DNA of 64,000 nucleotides from Geodermatophilus tzadiensis (GTDB lineage Bacteria > Actinomycetota > Actinomycetes > Mycobacteriales > Geodermatophilaceae): positions 1 through 64,000 of the forward strand of contig NZ_PVTG01000019.1 in NCBI RefSeq assembly GCF_003002915.1. Direction: 5' to 3'. Positions 25,207 through 33,919 of the stretch are shown here, in pieces; position 1 is the first letter of the stretch, and every line of letters begins with the position of its first letter. The notes beneath the pieces were generated by a model that saw only the letters and a list, made by a program, of their open reading frames with translations, was not told the origin of the DNA and did no database searches. The position numbers were made by a program, and so were the translations under genes.

Positions 25207-27330
25207 TCAGCCGGCCTGACGTGGCGTGGGCGTCGGCGGGCGGTCGCGGTGCTTGTGCCGGTACATCGCGGCGTCGGCGTCGCGCAGCAGCTGCTCGGCG
25301 ACGGCCGCCACCTCGATGACCCGGCCGCTGTGCACCGCCACGCCGGTGCTGGTGCCGACCTCGACGGGGGTGCCGTCGAGCCGGAAGGGCTCGGTGAAGG
25401 CCTCGTCCACCCGGGCCACCACGCTGCCGGCGTCGGTGGGGCTGCCCAGCCGCGGCAGCAGCACGGCGAACTCGTCGCCGCTGAGCCGGCCGACCGTGTC
25501 GCCGGGGCGCACCGCGGCGCGCAGCCGGGCCGAGACCTGGCGCAGCAGCTCGTCGCCGGCGGCGTGGCCGAGGGTGTCGTTGACCGCCTTGAACCGGTCG
25601 AGGTCGCAGAACAGGACGCCCACCGCGCCGCCGTCCGGGGCCGCGGCGAGGGCGGCGGCCAGGCGCTCGCGGAACAGCACCCGGTTGGGCAGCCCGGTCA
25701 GCGCGTCGTGGGTGGCCTGGTGGCGGACGGTCTCGAGCAGCCGGGCCTTCTGCAGCGCGGTCGAGGCCTGGTCGCCAACACCGCGCAGGCGCGCCAGCAC
25801 GTCGCGGTCGGGACCGTCCCCGAGCTCACCGGCGGTCCAGCTGGCGGTGACGACCCCGAGGAAGGTGGAGCCGGCCAGCAGCGGCACGGCGACGGCGCTG
25901 TGCAGGTCCAGGGAGCCCAGCAGCGTCCGGAGCAGTCCGCTGCTGCGCGTGGTGTCGAGGACCCGCGGCTCACGGTCGGAGAGCATGCCGAACAGCTCGG
26001 GCACGTCCCCGGCGTGCAGCGTGGTGGTGCGCAGCACGATCTCCGCCTCGGGGGGCAGCCCGGCGCAGGCGGTGGTCCGCAGCGACGCGCTCGCCGGGTC
26101 CCAGAGCATGACGCCGGAGCTGCCGCAGCCGACGACCCGGGGCAGCGCGTCGGCGACCACGGCGCACACCTCGTCGGCGTCGGCGGCCAGGGCCAGCCGG
26201 TGGGCGAGGTCGAGCAGCGCGCCGGCCCGGCGGGCCTCCGAGCGGCTGTCCTCCAGCGCCATGACCAGGTCGAGGGCGGCGGCGGCGTGGCCGGCGTAGG
26301 CGGCGAGCATGGCCCGCTCGTCGCCGAGGCCGCCGTCGCCGGGGCGGTGCAGCGCGGCCAGCCGGCCGTGGGTGCGCCGGGCGGAGGCGACGTCGACGGT
26401 GACCGCGCCGGGGCCGAGGTCCTCCCCGGCGAGCAGCCGCGCGGTGAGGCCGGGGACCTCGTCGGCGGGCAGGCCGGCGCTGTGCACCAGCGGGGCGCCG
26501 CCGCCGGGTGCGGACACGGCGAGCAGGTAGGCGGGCGCGAGGACCGCGGCCGCGGCGCGCTCGACGATGCGGGCCAGGACCGACTCGAGGTCCCCGCCGT
26601 CGACCAGGTCGGTGGCCGCCGACTGCAGGCTGCGGACCTGCTCGCGCAGCGCCGTCAGCTCGGGGTCGGCCGACACCGAGCGCCGGCCCCACGGCCGGCG
26701 GGACCGCCGGTCCCAGGAGAGGTGGTAGACGCACGCGTCGTAGCCGGAGGACTCGCACTCCTCGTGCACGACCCGCGCGGGGGCCAGCCCGAAGATCGTG
26801 GGGATCATCGCGATCAGGCCGCGGGCGTAGTCGCAGTCGAGGCGCGAGTGCACGTAGCCGTCGTGCAGCTCGTAGCGCAGCGTCGCCGAGGTGGCACCGA
26901 CCTCGAGCACGGTCATCGTCGAGGTGGTGCTGAAGTTGGCGACCGCCTTGGGCAGCCGCTGGAAGACCTGGCGCGGGGAGCCCATCGCGCGCACGAGCAC
27001 CACGACGGCCGGGGCCATGCCGGTGCGCAGCGACTCGGCGCCCATGCGGAACATCGCGGTGGGGTCGCCGAGGACCTCGGTGGCGGCGGTGAACAGCCGG
27101 ATCCGGGTGTCGTAGCTGGTCCAGGTCGAGGGCTGGGTGAGCTCCTCGGCGGTGAAGGGCACCTGCGCCCGGCGCAGCACCTCCTGCACCGCGTCCTCGC
27201 CGAGCTCCTGGCGGACGAAGGTGAGGACCAGTCCCGTGGTCGCCCCGGACGTCTCCCGCGCCTCGGCGGTGGCTGCTGCGGGCTCCGGTCGGCCGGGTCC
27301 GGGTCGTACCTCCGGACGTCCTCCACTCAT
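25207..27330 (-). CDS. Diguanylate cyclase with V4R-like and two GAF domains
   Basis: A 707-residue soluble signalling protein that would make cyclic di-GMP from two GTP. Residues about 30-205 resemble a heme-NO/4-vinyl-reductase-like (V4R) sensor: FSTTSTMTVLEVGATSATLRYE, then a Cys-rich end HEECESSGYDACVYHLSW. Two GAF domains follow (about 255-390 and 405-545), then a GGDEF domain (about 555-700) with DALTGLPNR, the metal/substrate FCDLDRFKAVNDTLGHAAGD and active-site SGDEF, an accepted active variant. The RxxD inhibitory site is not clear. No transmembrane helix. ATG start at 27330. It stands alone. Confidence 0.9.
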   Translation of the reverse strand: MSGGRPEVRPGPGRPEPAAATAEARETSGATTGLVLTFVRQELGEDAVQEVLRRAQVPFTAEELTQPSTWTSYDTRIRLFTAATEVLGDPTAMFRMGAESLRTGMAPAVVVLVRAMGSPRQVFQRLPKAVANFSTTSTMTVLEVGATSATLRYELHDGYVHSRLDCDYARGLIAMIPTIFGLAPARVVHEECESSGYDACVYHLSWDRRSRRPWGRRSVSADPELTALREQVRSLQSAATDLVDGGDLESVLARIVERAAAAVLAPAYLLAVSAPGGGAPLVHSAGLPADEVPGLTARLLAGEDLGPGAVTVDVASARRTHGRLAALHRPGDGGLGDERAMLAAYAGHAAAALDLVMALEDSRSEARRAGALLDLAHRLALAADADEVCAVVADALPRVVGCGSSGVMLWDPASASLRTTACAGLPPEAEIVLRTTTLHAGDVPELFGMLSDREPRVLDTTRSSGLLRTLLGSLDLHSAVAVPLLAGSTFLGVVTASWTAGELGDGPDRDVLARLRGVGDQASTALQKARLLETVRHQATHDALTGLPNRVLFRERLAAALAAAPDGGAVGVLFCDLDRFKAVNDTLGHAAGDELLRQVSARLRAAVRPGDTVGRLSGDEFAVLLPRLGSPTDAGSVVARVDEAFTEPFRLDGTPVEVGTSTGVAVHSGRVIEVAAVAEQLLRDADAAMYRHKHRDRPPTPTPRQAG

Positions 27331-27398
27331 GCCAGCTGCATCGGCACCGCCCGTTTTCGGGTTGAGCCGCCCGACCCGAAGGGGGGACGCCGCGCGAC

Positions 27399-27440
27399 GA
27401 TCAGGTGACCTGGTCATCGCGTGTCCTACCCGACCGTGGG
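27399..27440. repeat. Half copy of the 61.9-kb REP-like element
   Basis: GATCAGGTGACCTGGTC (27399-27415), seven bases, then GTCCTACCCGACCGTGGG (27423-27440) matches one half and the central loop of the 82-bp inverted repeat at 61939-62020, with one mismatch in the outer arm and the same seven-base spacer length. Confidence 0.75.
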
Positions 27441-27515
27441 CGGTCAGGTCGGACGCGCTGCGGTGCGGGAGGACGCGCTGCGGTCAGGTCGGACGCGCTG
27501 CGGTGCGGGAGGACG
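27441..27515. repeat. Tandem 40-bp direct repeat (1.9 copies)
   Basis: A 35-bp sequence starting CGGTCAGGTCGGACGCGCTG is repeated exactly at 27441-27475 and 27481-27515, period 40 bp. Each unit contains GGACGCGCTGCGG twice in related form. It directly abuts the REP half copy and resembles a degenerate form of that element's other arm. Not a CRISPR: only two units and no unique spacers. Confidence 0.8.
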
Positions 27516-27543
27516 GCGGCCGCGCGGGCCCCGGACAGGGCTC

Positions 27544-27573
27544 GGCCCCGGACCGCAGGTGCGGGCCGGGGCC
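27544..27573. terminator. Strong hairpin downstream of copy C
   Basis: GGCCCCGGACCGC and GCGGGCCGGGGCC pair over 13 bp with one mismatch around AGGT. It lies 44 bases beyond the two-stem element of the leftward small gene and would back up termination of that transcript. Confidence 0.6.
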
Positions 27574-27616
27574 GTGAGACGGGCCGTCAGGCCGGCCGCT
27601 CCGGGGAGCGGAGAAC

Positions 27617-27673
27617 GGTCCCGCTGCAGGGTCCCGCACCGAGCGCCAGCGAGGTGTGGGGGCAGCGGGGTCC
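27617..27673 (-). terminator. Covarying two-stem 3'-end element, copy C
   Basis: Read on the minus strand it begins four bases after the stop of the small gene at 27678. Outer arms are GGACCCCGCTGC and GCAGCGGGACC; the inner stem is CACC/GGTG around the conserved TCGCTGGCGCTC, followed by GCGGGACCCT. Relative to copies A and B both stems are changed in compensating fashion. Confidence 0.6.
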
Positions 27674-27677
27674 TCGT

Positions 27678-27824
27678 TCAGACGCGCGGCGTCCAGGCGC
27701 TGTTGGCCATGGTGAGCAGCTCGTCGCGCATCGCCGGGCTGCTGCTGCGGGCGAGGGCCCGGTCGAGGGCGCGCCGCGTCCGAGCCGCCTGCCGACGCTG
27801 CCGCCAGGTGGTCCCGCTGTTCAT
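27678..27824 (-). CDS. Small basic protein of unknown function
   Basis: A 48-residue Arg-rich protein, mostly predicted helical (TWRQRRQAARTRRALDRAL, then SSPAMRDELLTMANS). The ATG at 27824 has a good GAGGAGA ribosome-binding site, and a family-type terminator element follows the stop, so the gene is probably real. I do not recognise a family. It might bind nucleic acid because of its charge, but that is only a suggestion. It is separated from ptsI by 158 bases of AT-richer sequence with no clear frame. Confidence 0.55.
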   Translation of the reverse strand: MNSGTTWRQRRQAARTRRALDRALARSSSPAMRDELLTMANSAWTPRV

Positions 27825-27982
27825 GTCCGTCGTCTCCTCTGCAGGTACTTCCGGTGGGTGCACCAGTAGTAAAGCAGGCAGAGCGACGGATATTCCGACG
27901 ATGCTGAGGTCGCGTCGGTCACCTCCCGACGATCGTTCACCCTGAGGGGTGAGGTCGGCCACCGCGGCCGACCCCCGACCCC

Positions 27983-29692
27983 TCAGCCCCGGACGAGGAC
28001 GGCGCGCGCGGCGGCCCGGCCGACGCGCGGGTCGTCGGCGGCCAGCGCGGCCGCGGCGGCCTCCTGGCAGGCGGCCAGGTCCACCGTGGCCAGCCGGGCG
28101 CCGACGCCGGCGACGGCCGGGGCGGCGCAGGACAGCGAGGTCACGCCGAGACCGACGAGGACGCAGGCCAGCAGCGGGTCGGCAGCCGCCTCGCCGCAGA
28201 CCCCCACCGGCTTGCCGGCCCGGCGCCCGGCGGCCGCGGCGGCCTCGACCAGCGTCAGCAGCGCCGGCTGCCACGGGTCGGTGAGGTCGGCGAGGTCGGC
28301 GGAGAGCCGGTCGGCGGCCAGCGCGTACTGCGAGAGGTCGTTGGTGCCGATCGACAGGAAGTCGACGTGCTGCAGCACGCGGTCGGCGAGCAGCGCCGCC
28401 GAGGGCACCTCGACCATGACGCCGGGCACCAGGCCGCGGGCGCGCACCCGGGCGGCGAAGTCGGCGGCCTCCCCCACCGTGGCGACCATCGGCGCCATGA
28501 CCCACGGCGAGGCGCCGGTGCGCCGCGCGGCCTCGGCCACCGCGTCGAGCTGGCGGTCGAGCAGGCCCGGGTCGCGGCGGGCCACCCGCAGGCCGCGGAC
28601 ACCCAGGGCGGGGTTGGCCTCCTCGGGCGGCGTGGCGAACTCCAGCGGCTTGTCCGAGCCGGCGTCGAGGGTGCGCAGGACGACGCGGCGGCCCGCGGCG
28701 GCCTCGAACACGGCGGCGTAGCCGCGGGCCTGCTCCTCCACCGTCGGCTCGGCGGCGCGGCCGAGGAAGGCGAGCTCGGTGCGGAACAGGCCGACGCCCT
28801 CGGCGTGCGCGGCGACGGCCAGGCGGGTGCCCTCGCCGTCCTGGACGTTGGCCAGCACCGGCACCGGGACGCCGTCGCGCGTGGTGGCCGGGCCGGTGTA
28901 GCCGGCCAGTGCCGCGGCGGCCCGGCGCGCGGCCTCCAGCTGCCCGGCGGCCGCCTCCGGGTCGGGGTCGACCGTGACGGTGCCCTCGTCGGCGTCGAGC
29001 AGCACGGTGGCACCGGCGGGCACCGCGTCCAGGCCCTCGACGGCGACGACCAGGGGCAGGTTCAGCTGGCGGGCGATGATCGCGGTGTGGCTGGTCGTGC
29101 CGCCCAGCCGGGTGGCCAGGCCGACGATCCGCGCCGGGTCCAGGCCCGCGGTGTCGGCGGGGGCCAGGTCGTCGGCCAGCAGCACCGAGGGCACCTCGGG
29201 CGCGGGCACCCCGGGCTCGCCCTGGCCGGTCAGCTCGGCGACGACCCGGTCCCGGACGTCGCGGACGTCGGTGACCCGCTCGGCCATGACCCCGCCGAGG
29301 GAGGTGAACACGTCGACGAACTGCTGCGCGGCCTGGACGGTGGCCACCGTGGCGGGCACGCCGGCGGCGATCCGCTGCTCGACCGCGCCGAGCAGGCCGC
29401 GGTCGCGCGCCAGCCCCGCGGTGGCCGAGAGGACCTCGGCGGTCATCCCGGTCGCGGCCGCGGCGCGCTCGGCGAGCCGGCCGGCCACGGTCTCGGCGGC
29501 GGCGGTGAAGCGCGCCTTCTCCTCGGCACGCGCGGACTCCGGCAGCTCCTCGAACGTCTCGGCGGGGAGCTGGACGGCGCCCGCGGGACGCACCACCGGG
29601 CCGAGGACGACACCGGGGACGACCGGGGTGCCGGTGAGGACGCCGGATGCGGAGCGGTTCGTGCTCGGGGCGCTCTGGGTGGTGGAGGACAT
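27983..29692 (-). CDS. ptsI: PTS enzyme I (phosphoenolpyruvate-protein phosphotransferase)
   Basis: The 569-residue general PTS protein that takes phosphate from PEP and passes it to HPr. The N-terminal phosphohistidine domain has GGTTSHTAIIARQLNLP with acceptor His202; the C-terminal PEP-binding barrel has GLFRTELAFLGR near 330, SIGTNDLSQYALAADR near 455 and the GVCGEAAADP loop with the catalytic Cys near 507. The N-terminus has about 15 extra Ser/Thr-rich residues before GVLTGTPVVPG, acceptable for the family; the ATG at 29692 is the natural start. It is divergent from fruR-fruK-fruA-ptsH, so the window carries a complete fructose phosphorelay. Confidence 0.96.
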   Translation of the reverse strand: MSSTTQSAPSTNRSASGVLTGTPVVPGVVLGPVVRPAGAVQLPAETFEELPESARAEEKARFTAAAETVAGRLAERAAAATGMTAEVLSATAGLARDRGLLGAVEQRIAAGVPATVATVQAAQQFVDVFTSLGGVMAERVTDVRDVRDRVVAELTGQGEPGVPAPEVPSVLLADDLAPADTAGLDPARIVGLATRLGGTTSHTAIIARQLNLPLVVAVEGLDAVPAGATVLLDADEGTVTVDPDPEAAAGQLEAARRAAAALAGYTGPATTRDGVPVPVLANVQDGEGTRLAVAAHAEGVGLFRTELAFLGRAAEPTVEEQARGYAAVFEAAAGRRVVLRTLDAGSDKPLEFATPPEEANPALGVRGLRVARRDPGLLDRQLDAVAEAARRTGASPWVMAPMVATVGEAADFAARVRARGLVPGVMVEVPSAALLADRVLQHVDFLSIGTNDLSQYALAADRLSADLADLTDPWQPALLTLVEAAAAAGRRAGKPVGVCGEAAADPLLACVLVGLGVTSLSCAAPAVAGVGARLATVDLAACQEAAAAALAADDPRVGRAAARAVLVRG

Positions 29693-29768
29693 GCGCACCT
29701 TCTCAGGTCGGAGGAGCCGTGCAGGGCTGGACGCCGTCGTCCGTCGGTGACCAGACTCACGAATCGGT

Positions 29769-29782
29769 GTTGACTTGTCAAC
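29769..29782. promoter_or_regulatory. Palindromic operator shared by ptsI and the fru operon
   Basis: GTTGAC-TT-GTCAAC is a perfect 14-bp palindrome in the 201-bp divergent spacer. It covers the TTGACT -35 of the rightward promoter and, on the other strand, a TTGACA that could be the -35 toward ptsI. Repeated CAAC/GTTG motifs follow toward 29810. The DeoR-type regulator encoded next is the obvious candidate ligand. Confidence 0.6.
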
Positions 29783-29798
29783 GGAAGCAACGTAGAAC
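29770..29798 (+). promoter_or_regulatory. Promoter of fruR-fruK-fruA-ptsH
   Basis: TTGACT (29770-29775), a 17-bp spacer and TAGAAC (29793-29798) form a near-consensus sigma-70-type promoter. Transcription would begin near 29805, leaving a leader of about 90 bases before the fruR GTG. Its -35 lies in the palindrome. Confidence 0.55.
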
Positions 29799-29893
29799 AA
29801 CAGCAACACAGACCTGAACCCACACGTTCGGGCACCGTTCCGGAACCTCCGTGACCCCACGGCCGCCGGACGACGAGGTGAGGAGGTGGGCCG

Positions 29894-30661
29894 GTGTACG
29901 CGGAGGAGCGCCAGCAGGCGATCGCCACGCTGGTCACCGAGCAGGGCCGGATCGCGGTGACCGCCGTGGCCGAGCAGTTCGGGGTGACCACCGAGACGGT
30001 GCGCCGCGACCTCGCCGTCCTCGAGCGGACCGGGGTGCTGCGCCGGGTGCACGGCGGCGCCGTCCCGGCCGGGGCGCTGACCCTGGTGGAGACGGCGCTG
30101 GGCGAGCGGCACACCACCCACGCCGAGGCCAAGCGCAAGATCGCCGCCGCGGCGCTGGACCTGCTGCCCGGCCCGGGCGGCAGCCTGCTGCTCGACGGCG
30201 GCAGCTCCACGGCCGCGCTGGCCGAGGTGCTGCCCGCCGACCGCAACCTCTTCGTGGCCACCAACTCGGTGCCGATCTCCGCCCGGCTGGCCACCGCCCC
30301 GGGGCTGACGCTGCACGTGCTCGGCGGCCGGGTCCGCGGGCTCACCCAGACCGCCGTCGGCGAGACGCCGGTGCGAGCGCTGGCCGAGCTGCGCGTCGAC
30401 GTCGCCTTCCTCGGCGCCAACGGCATCACCCCCGGGCACGGGCTGACCACCCCCGACGAGGCCGAGGCCTCGGTCAAGCGGGCGATGGTGCGCGCCGGGC
30501 AGCGGGTGGTGGTCCTCGCCGACGCCAGCAAGCTCGGCCGCGAGCACCTCGTCCGCTTCGCCGCCCTCGACGACGTCGACGTCGTGGTGACCGACAGCGG
30601 CGCCGACCCGGCGGTCGTCGGCCGGCTCGAGGACGCCGGCGTCGAGGTCGTGGTCGCGTGA
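29894..30661 (+). CDS. fruR: DeoR-family repressor of the fructose operon
   Basis: A 255-residue DeoR/GlpR-type regulator. Residues 1-57 carry the helix-turn-helix signature RIAVTAVAEQFGVTTETVRRDL followed by RVHGGAV; the sensor domain has LLLDGGSSTAALAEVL, VLGGRVR, FLGANGITPGHGLTT and the late VVLADASKLGRE motif that binds a sugar phosphate. In actinobacterial fructose operons this protein responds to fructose 1-phosphate or 1,6-bisphosphate and represses its own operon. The GTG start follows GAGGTGAGGAGG. Its end overlaps fruK by four bases (GTGA). Confidence 0.92.
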   Translation: MYAEERQQAIATLVTEQGRIAVTAVAEQFGVTTETVRRDLAVLERTGVLRRVHGGAVPAGALTLVETALGERHTTHAEAKRKIAAAALDLLPGPGGSLLLDGGSSTAALAEVLPADRNLFVATNSVPISARLATAPGLTLHVLGGRVRGLTQTAVGETPVRALAELRVDVAFLGANGITPGHGLTTPDEAEASVKRAMVRAGQRVVVLADASKLGREHLVRFAALDDVDVVVTDSGADPAVVGRLEDAGVEVVVA

Positions 30662-31695
30662 GCGGCGGCCGCGTCGTCACGCTGACGGCCAACCCCAGCC
30701 TCGACCGCACCCTCGTCCTGCCCGGCCCGCTGGCCCGCGGCGGGGTCGTCCGGCTGGGCACCAGTTCCACCGAGCCCGGCGGCAAGGGCGTCAACGTGGC
30801 CCGCGTGCTGGCCGCGGCCGGCGCCGACGTCACCGCCGTCGTCCCCGCCGAGGACGCCGACCCGCTGGTCACCGCGCTGCGGGTCCTCCGCCTGCCGCTG
30901 GTCACCGTGGGCACCGGCGCCCCGGTGCGCACCAACTACACGCTCACCGAGCCCGACGGCACGACCACCAAGCTCAACGAGCCGGGCACTCCCCTCGACG
31001 CCGGCACCCGGGCCGCGCTGACCACGGCCCTGGCGGCGGCCGCCGAGGGTGCGGCGTGGGTGGTCCTCTCCGGCTCGCTGCCACCGGACACACCGACCGA
31101 CTGGTACGCCGACCTGGTGCGCGCCGTCCGCGGCACCGGCGCGCGGGTCGCCGTCGACACCTCCGAGGCGCCGCTGCTGGCCCTGCTCGCGGCCGGCCCC
31201 GACGCCGCGCCCGACCTGGTCAAGCCCAACGCCGAGGAGCTGGCGCAGGTGGCCGGCACCACCGAGGCCGCACTGCTCGCCGACCCCGCCGCCCTGTCGG
31301 CGGCGGTACGGGCCCTGCACGACGGCGGCATCGCCGAGGTGCTGCTGACCCTCGGGGGCGACGGCGCCACGCTGTCGACCTCCGGCGGCGAGGTCTGGTC
31401 GGCCCGGCCGCCGCGGATCACCGTCCGCAGCACGGTCGGCGCCGGCGACTCCAGCCTGGCCGGGCACGTGCTCGCCGACCTCGCCGGCGCCCCCGCCGCC
31501 GAGCGGCTGCGCCGCGCGGTCGCCACCGGCGCGGCCGCCGCCGCGCTGCCCGGCTCCGCGCTCCCCACGCCCGACCAGGTGGACCTGGCCGGCGTGTCCG
31601 TACAGCCCGGTCTGCCCGGGTCCGTCCCACCCGCAGCACCCGCAGCACCGCCCGCACAGCAGCCCGTCCCGGCCGCCGGCCGGGACGTCCCCTGA
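30658..31695 (+). CDS. fruK: 1-Phosphofructokinase
   Basis: A 345-residue PfkB-family kinase that turns fructose 1-phosphate into fructose 1,6-bisphosphate with ATP. Family motifs are LTANPSLDRTL at the N-terminus, EPGGKGVNVARVL (substrate binding), VVLSGSLPP and the C-terminal catalytic STVGAGDSSLAGHVLA with the base Asp in GAGD. The C-terminal 40 residues are Pro/Ala-rich and longer than usual, probably disordered. It overlaps fruR by four bases and is followed at 18 bases by fruA. The product of FruA is its substrate, so the operon forms a complete uptake-to-glycolysis path. Confidence 0.95.
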   Translation: MSGGRVVTLTANPSLDRTLVLPGPLARGGVVRLGTSSTEPGGKGVNVARVLAAAGADVTAVVPAEDADPLVTALRVLRLPLVTVGTGAPVRTNYTLTEPDGTTTKLNEPGTPLDAGTRAALTTALAAAAEGAAWVVLSGSLPPDTPTDWYADLVRAVRGTGARVAVDTSEAPLLALLAAGPDAAPDLVKPNAEELAQVAGTTEAALLADPAALSAAVRALHDGGIAEVLLTLGGDGATLSTSGGEVWSARPPRITVRSTVGAGDSSLAGHVLADLAGAPAAERLRRAVATGAAAAALPGSALPTPDQVDLAGVSVQPGLPGSVPPAAPAAPPAQQPVPAAGRDVP

Positions 31696-31713
31696 CGCCC
31701 CGGAAGGTCCGTC

Positions 31714-33864
31714 ATGTCCGCACTCATCACCCCCGAGCTGGTCGTCCTCGACACCGACCTCGGCTCCGACAAGGCCACGGTGGTCCGCCGGCTGGCCGGC
31801 CTGGTGGCCGACGCCGGCCGGGCGACGGGCGCCGAGGCGCTCGCCGGTGACGCGCTGGCCCGCGAGGCCCAGGCGGCCACCGGACTGCCCGGCGGCATCG
31901 CCATCCCGCACTGCCGCTCGGCGGCCGTGACGCAGGCCTCGCTGGCGTTCGGCCGGCTGAGCCCGGGCGTCGACTTCGGCGCCGCCGACGGCCCGGCCGA
32001 CCTGGTCTTCCTCATCGCCGCGCCGGCGGCCGGCGACGCCGACCACCTCACGCTGCTGTCCGCGCTGGCCCGCGCCCTGGTGCGGCCGGACTTCGTCGCC
32101 GCGCTGCGGGCCGCCGCCACCCCGGCCGACGTCGTCGCCCTCGTCGAGGAGGTCGTCTCCCCGCAGCCGGCCACCGGCGCCAGCGCGGCCACCTCGGTCC
32201 CGGCCCCGGCCACCTCGCCGGCCGCCACGCAGGCCGCTGCGGCCCCGGCGTCCACCGGCGGGCAGGCCCCGGCCCGCCGCCGGCTGGTCGCGGTCAGCGC
32301 CTGCCCGACCGGCATCGCGCACACCTACATGGCCGCCGACAAGCTCACCGCGGCCGCCCAGGACGCCGGCGTCGACCTCGTCGTCGAGACCCAGGGCTCC
32401 TCGGGCGCCACGCCGCTGGACCCGGCGGTCATCCGCGACGCCGACGCGGTGATCTTCGCCGTCGACGTGGGCGTCCGGGACCGTGACCGGTTCGCCGGCA
32501 AGCCGGTGGTCCAGTCAGGCACCAAGCGGGCCATCAACGAGCCCGACGTGATGATCCGCGAGGCGCTGGCCGCCGCCGACGACCCGAACGCCCGCCGGGT
32601 GCCCGGCTCGGGCACGGCCGGGGAGCCCGCCGCCGCCACCTCCGGCGCCCGCCCCTCCACCGCCGCGGAGATCCGCCGGTGGCTGCTGACCGGCGTCAGC
32701 TACATGATCCCGTTCGTCGCGGCCGGTGGTCTGCTCATCGCGCTGGGCTTCCTCTTCGGCGGCTACCAGATCGTCAACGCCAACCCCGACGTCGAGGGCC
32801 AGAACTACGCGCTGAGCTGGGTGCTGAACAACTCGTTCTTCGACCTGCCGACGGCCTCCGGCGTGGAGGGTCTCAACGACGGCTTCTGGGGCTACCTCGG
32901 CGCGGTCTGCACCGTGCTGGGCCAGGCCGCCTTCGGGTTCCTGGTGCCCGCGCTGGCCGGCTACATCGCCTACGCGATCGCCGACCGCCCGGGCATCGCG
33001 CCCGGCTTCGTCATCGGCGCGGTCTCGGTCAGCGTCGGCGCCGGCTTCATCGGCGGCCTGGTGGGCGGCATCCTCGCCGGCCTGGTGGCCCGCTGGATCG
33101 CCTCCTGGAAGCTGCCCGCCGGCGTCCGCGGCCTGCAGCCGGTCGTGATCATCCCGCTGCTGGCGACGTTCATCTCCAGCGGGATCATGGTCGCGGTGCT
33201 CGGCCGCCCGCTGGCCGCCGCCCTCGAGGGCCTGGGCAACTGGCTCAACGGCCTCAGCGGCACCTCGGCGGTCCTGCTCGGGATCATCCTCGGCCTGATG
33301 ATGTGCTTCGACCTCGGCGGCCCGATCAACAAGGCGGCCTACCTGTTCGCCACCGCCGGCCTGGCCTCGCAGACCAGCGGCTCGCTGGTGATCATGGCCA
33401 CGGTCATGGCGGCCGGCATGGTCCCGCCGCTGGCGATGGCGCTGTCCACCGCGATCCGGCCGAAGCTCTACACCCCGGCCGAGCGGGACAACGGCAAGGC
33501 CGCGTGGCTGTTGGGCCTGTCCTTCATCTCCGAGGGCGCCATCCCGTTCGCCGCGGCCGACCCGCTGCGGGTCATCCCGTCGATGATGCTCGGGGGTGCC
33601 ACCACCGGCGCGATCGTCGCGGCCAGCGGCGTCGAGCTGCGGGCCCCGCACGGCGGCATCTTCGTGTTCTTCGCGATGAACAACGTGCTGGTCTTCGTCC
33701 TGGCCCTCGTCGCGGGCACCGTGGTCGGCGGCCTGGCGGTCACCATCGCCAAGAGCATCGGCCGCAGCAAGGCCGAGGCCGGGGTCCCGGAGGACGCCGT
33801 CGACCTGGCCCACGCCCACAACGCCACCCCGGCGTCCGGCGTCAGCGCGCCCGCTCGCGCCTGA
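31714..33864 (+). CDS. fruA: PTS fructose transporter subunit IIABC
   Basis: A 716-residue fused fructose permease that imports fructose and phosphorylates it to fructose 1-phosphate. Domain order is IIA (residues 1-150, phospho-His66 in GIAIPHCRSA), an Ala/Pro/Thr-rich linker (150-188), IIB-fru (189-300, phospho-Cys197 in VSACPTGIAHTYMAADK) and IIC (about 325-690) with around nine or ten membrane helices and the IIC signature GEIRRWLLTG-like start, CFDLGGPINKAAY and FISEGAIPFAAADP. All three domains look intact. The ATG at 31714 follows GGAAGG. It receives phosphate from the HPr encoded directly downstream. Confidence 0.96.
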   Translation: MSALITPELVVLDTDLGSDKATVVRRLAGLVADAGRATGAEALAGDALAREAQAATGLPGGIAIPHCRSAAVTQASLAFGRLSPGVDFGAADGPADLVFLIAAPAAGDADHLTLLSALARALVRPDFVAALRAAATPADVVALVEEVVSPQPATGASAATSVPAPATSPAATQAAAAPASTGGQAPARRRLVAVSACPTGIAHTYMAADKLTAAAQDAGVDLVVETQGSSGATPLDPAVIRDADAVIFAVDVGVRDRDRFAGKPVVQSGTKRAINEPDVMIREALAAADDPNARRVPGSGTAGEPAAATSGARPSTAAEIRRWLLTGVSYMIPFVAAGGLLIALGFLFGGYQIVNANPDVEGQNYALSWVLNNSFFDLPTASGVEGLNDGFWGYLGAVCTVLGQAAFGFLVPALAGYIAYAIADRPGIAPGFVIGAVSVSVGAGFIGGLVGGILAGLVARWIASWKLPAGVRGLQPVVIIPLLATFISSGIMVAVLGRPLAAALEGLGNWLNGLSGTSAVLLGIILGLMMCFDLGGPINKAAYLFATAGLASQTSGSLVIMATVMAAGMVPPLAMALSTAIRPKLYTPAERDNGKAAWLLGLSFISEGAIPFAAADPLRVIPSMMLGGATTGAIVAASGVELRAPHGGIFVFFAMNNVLVFVLALVAGTVVGGLAVTIAKSIGRSKAEAGVPEDAVDLAHAHNATPASGVSAPARA

Positions 33865-33919
33865 GCGGGCAGGCTGGACCCGGCACCGGAACCCACTCCA
33901 CCAGAAGCGAGGACGACGA

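Noticed and set aside
27441-27515. Tandem repeats as a CRISPR array
   Set aside because: Two units of 40 bp with no unique spacer and no cas genes.
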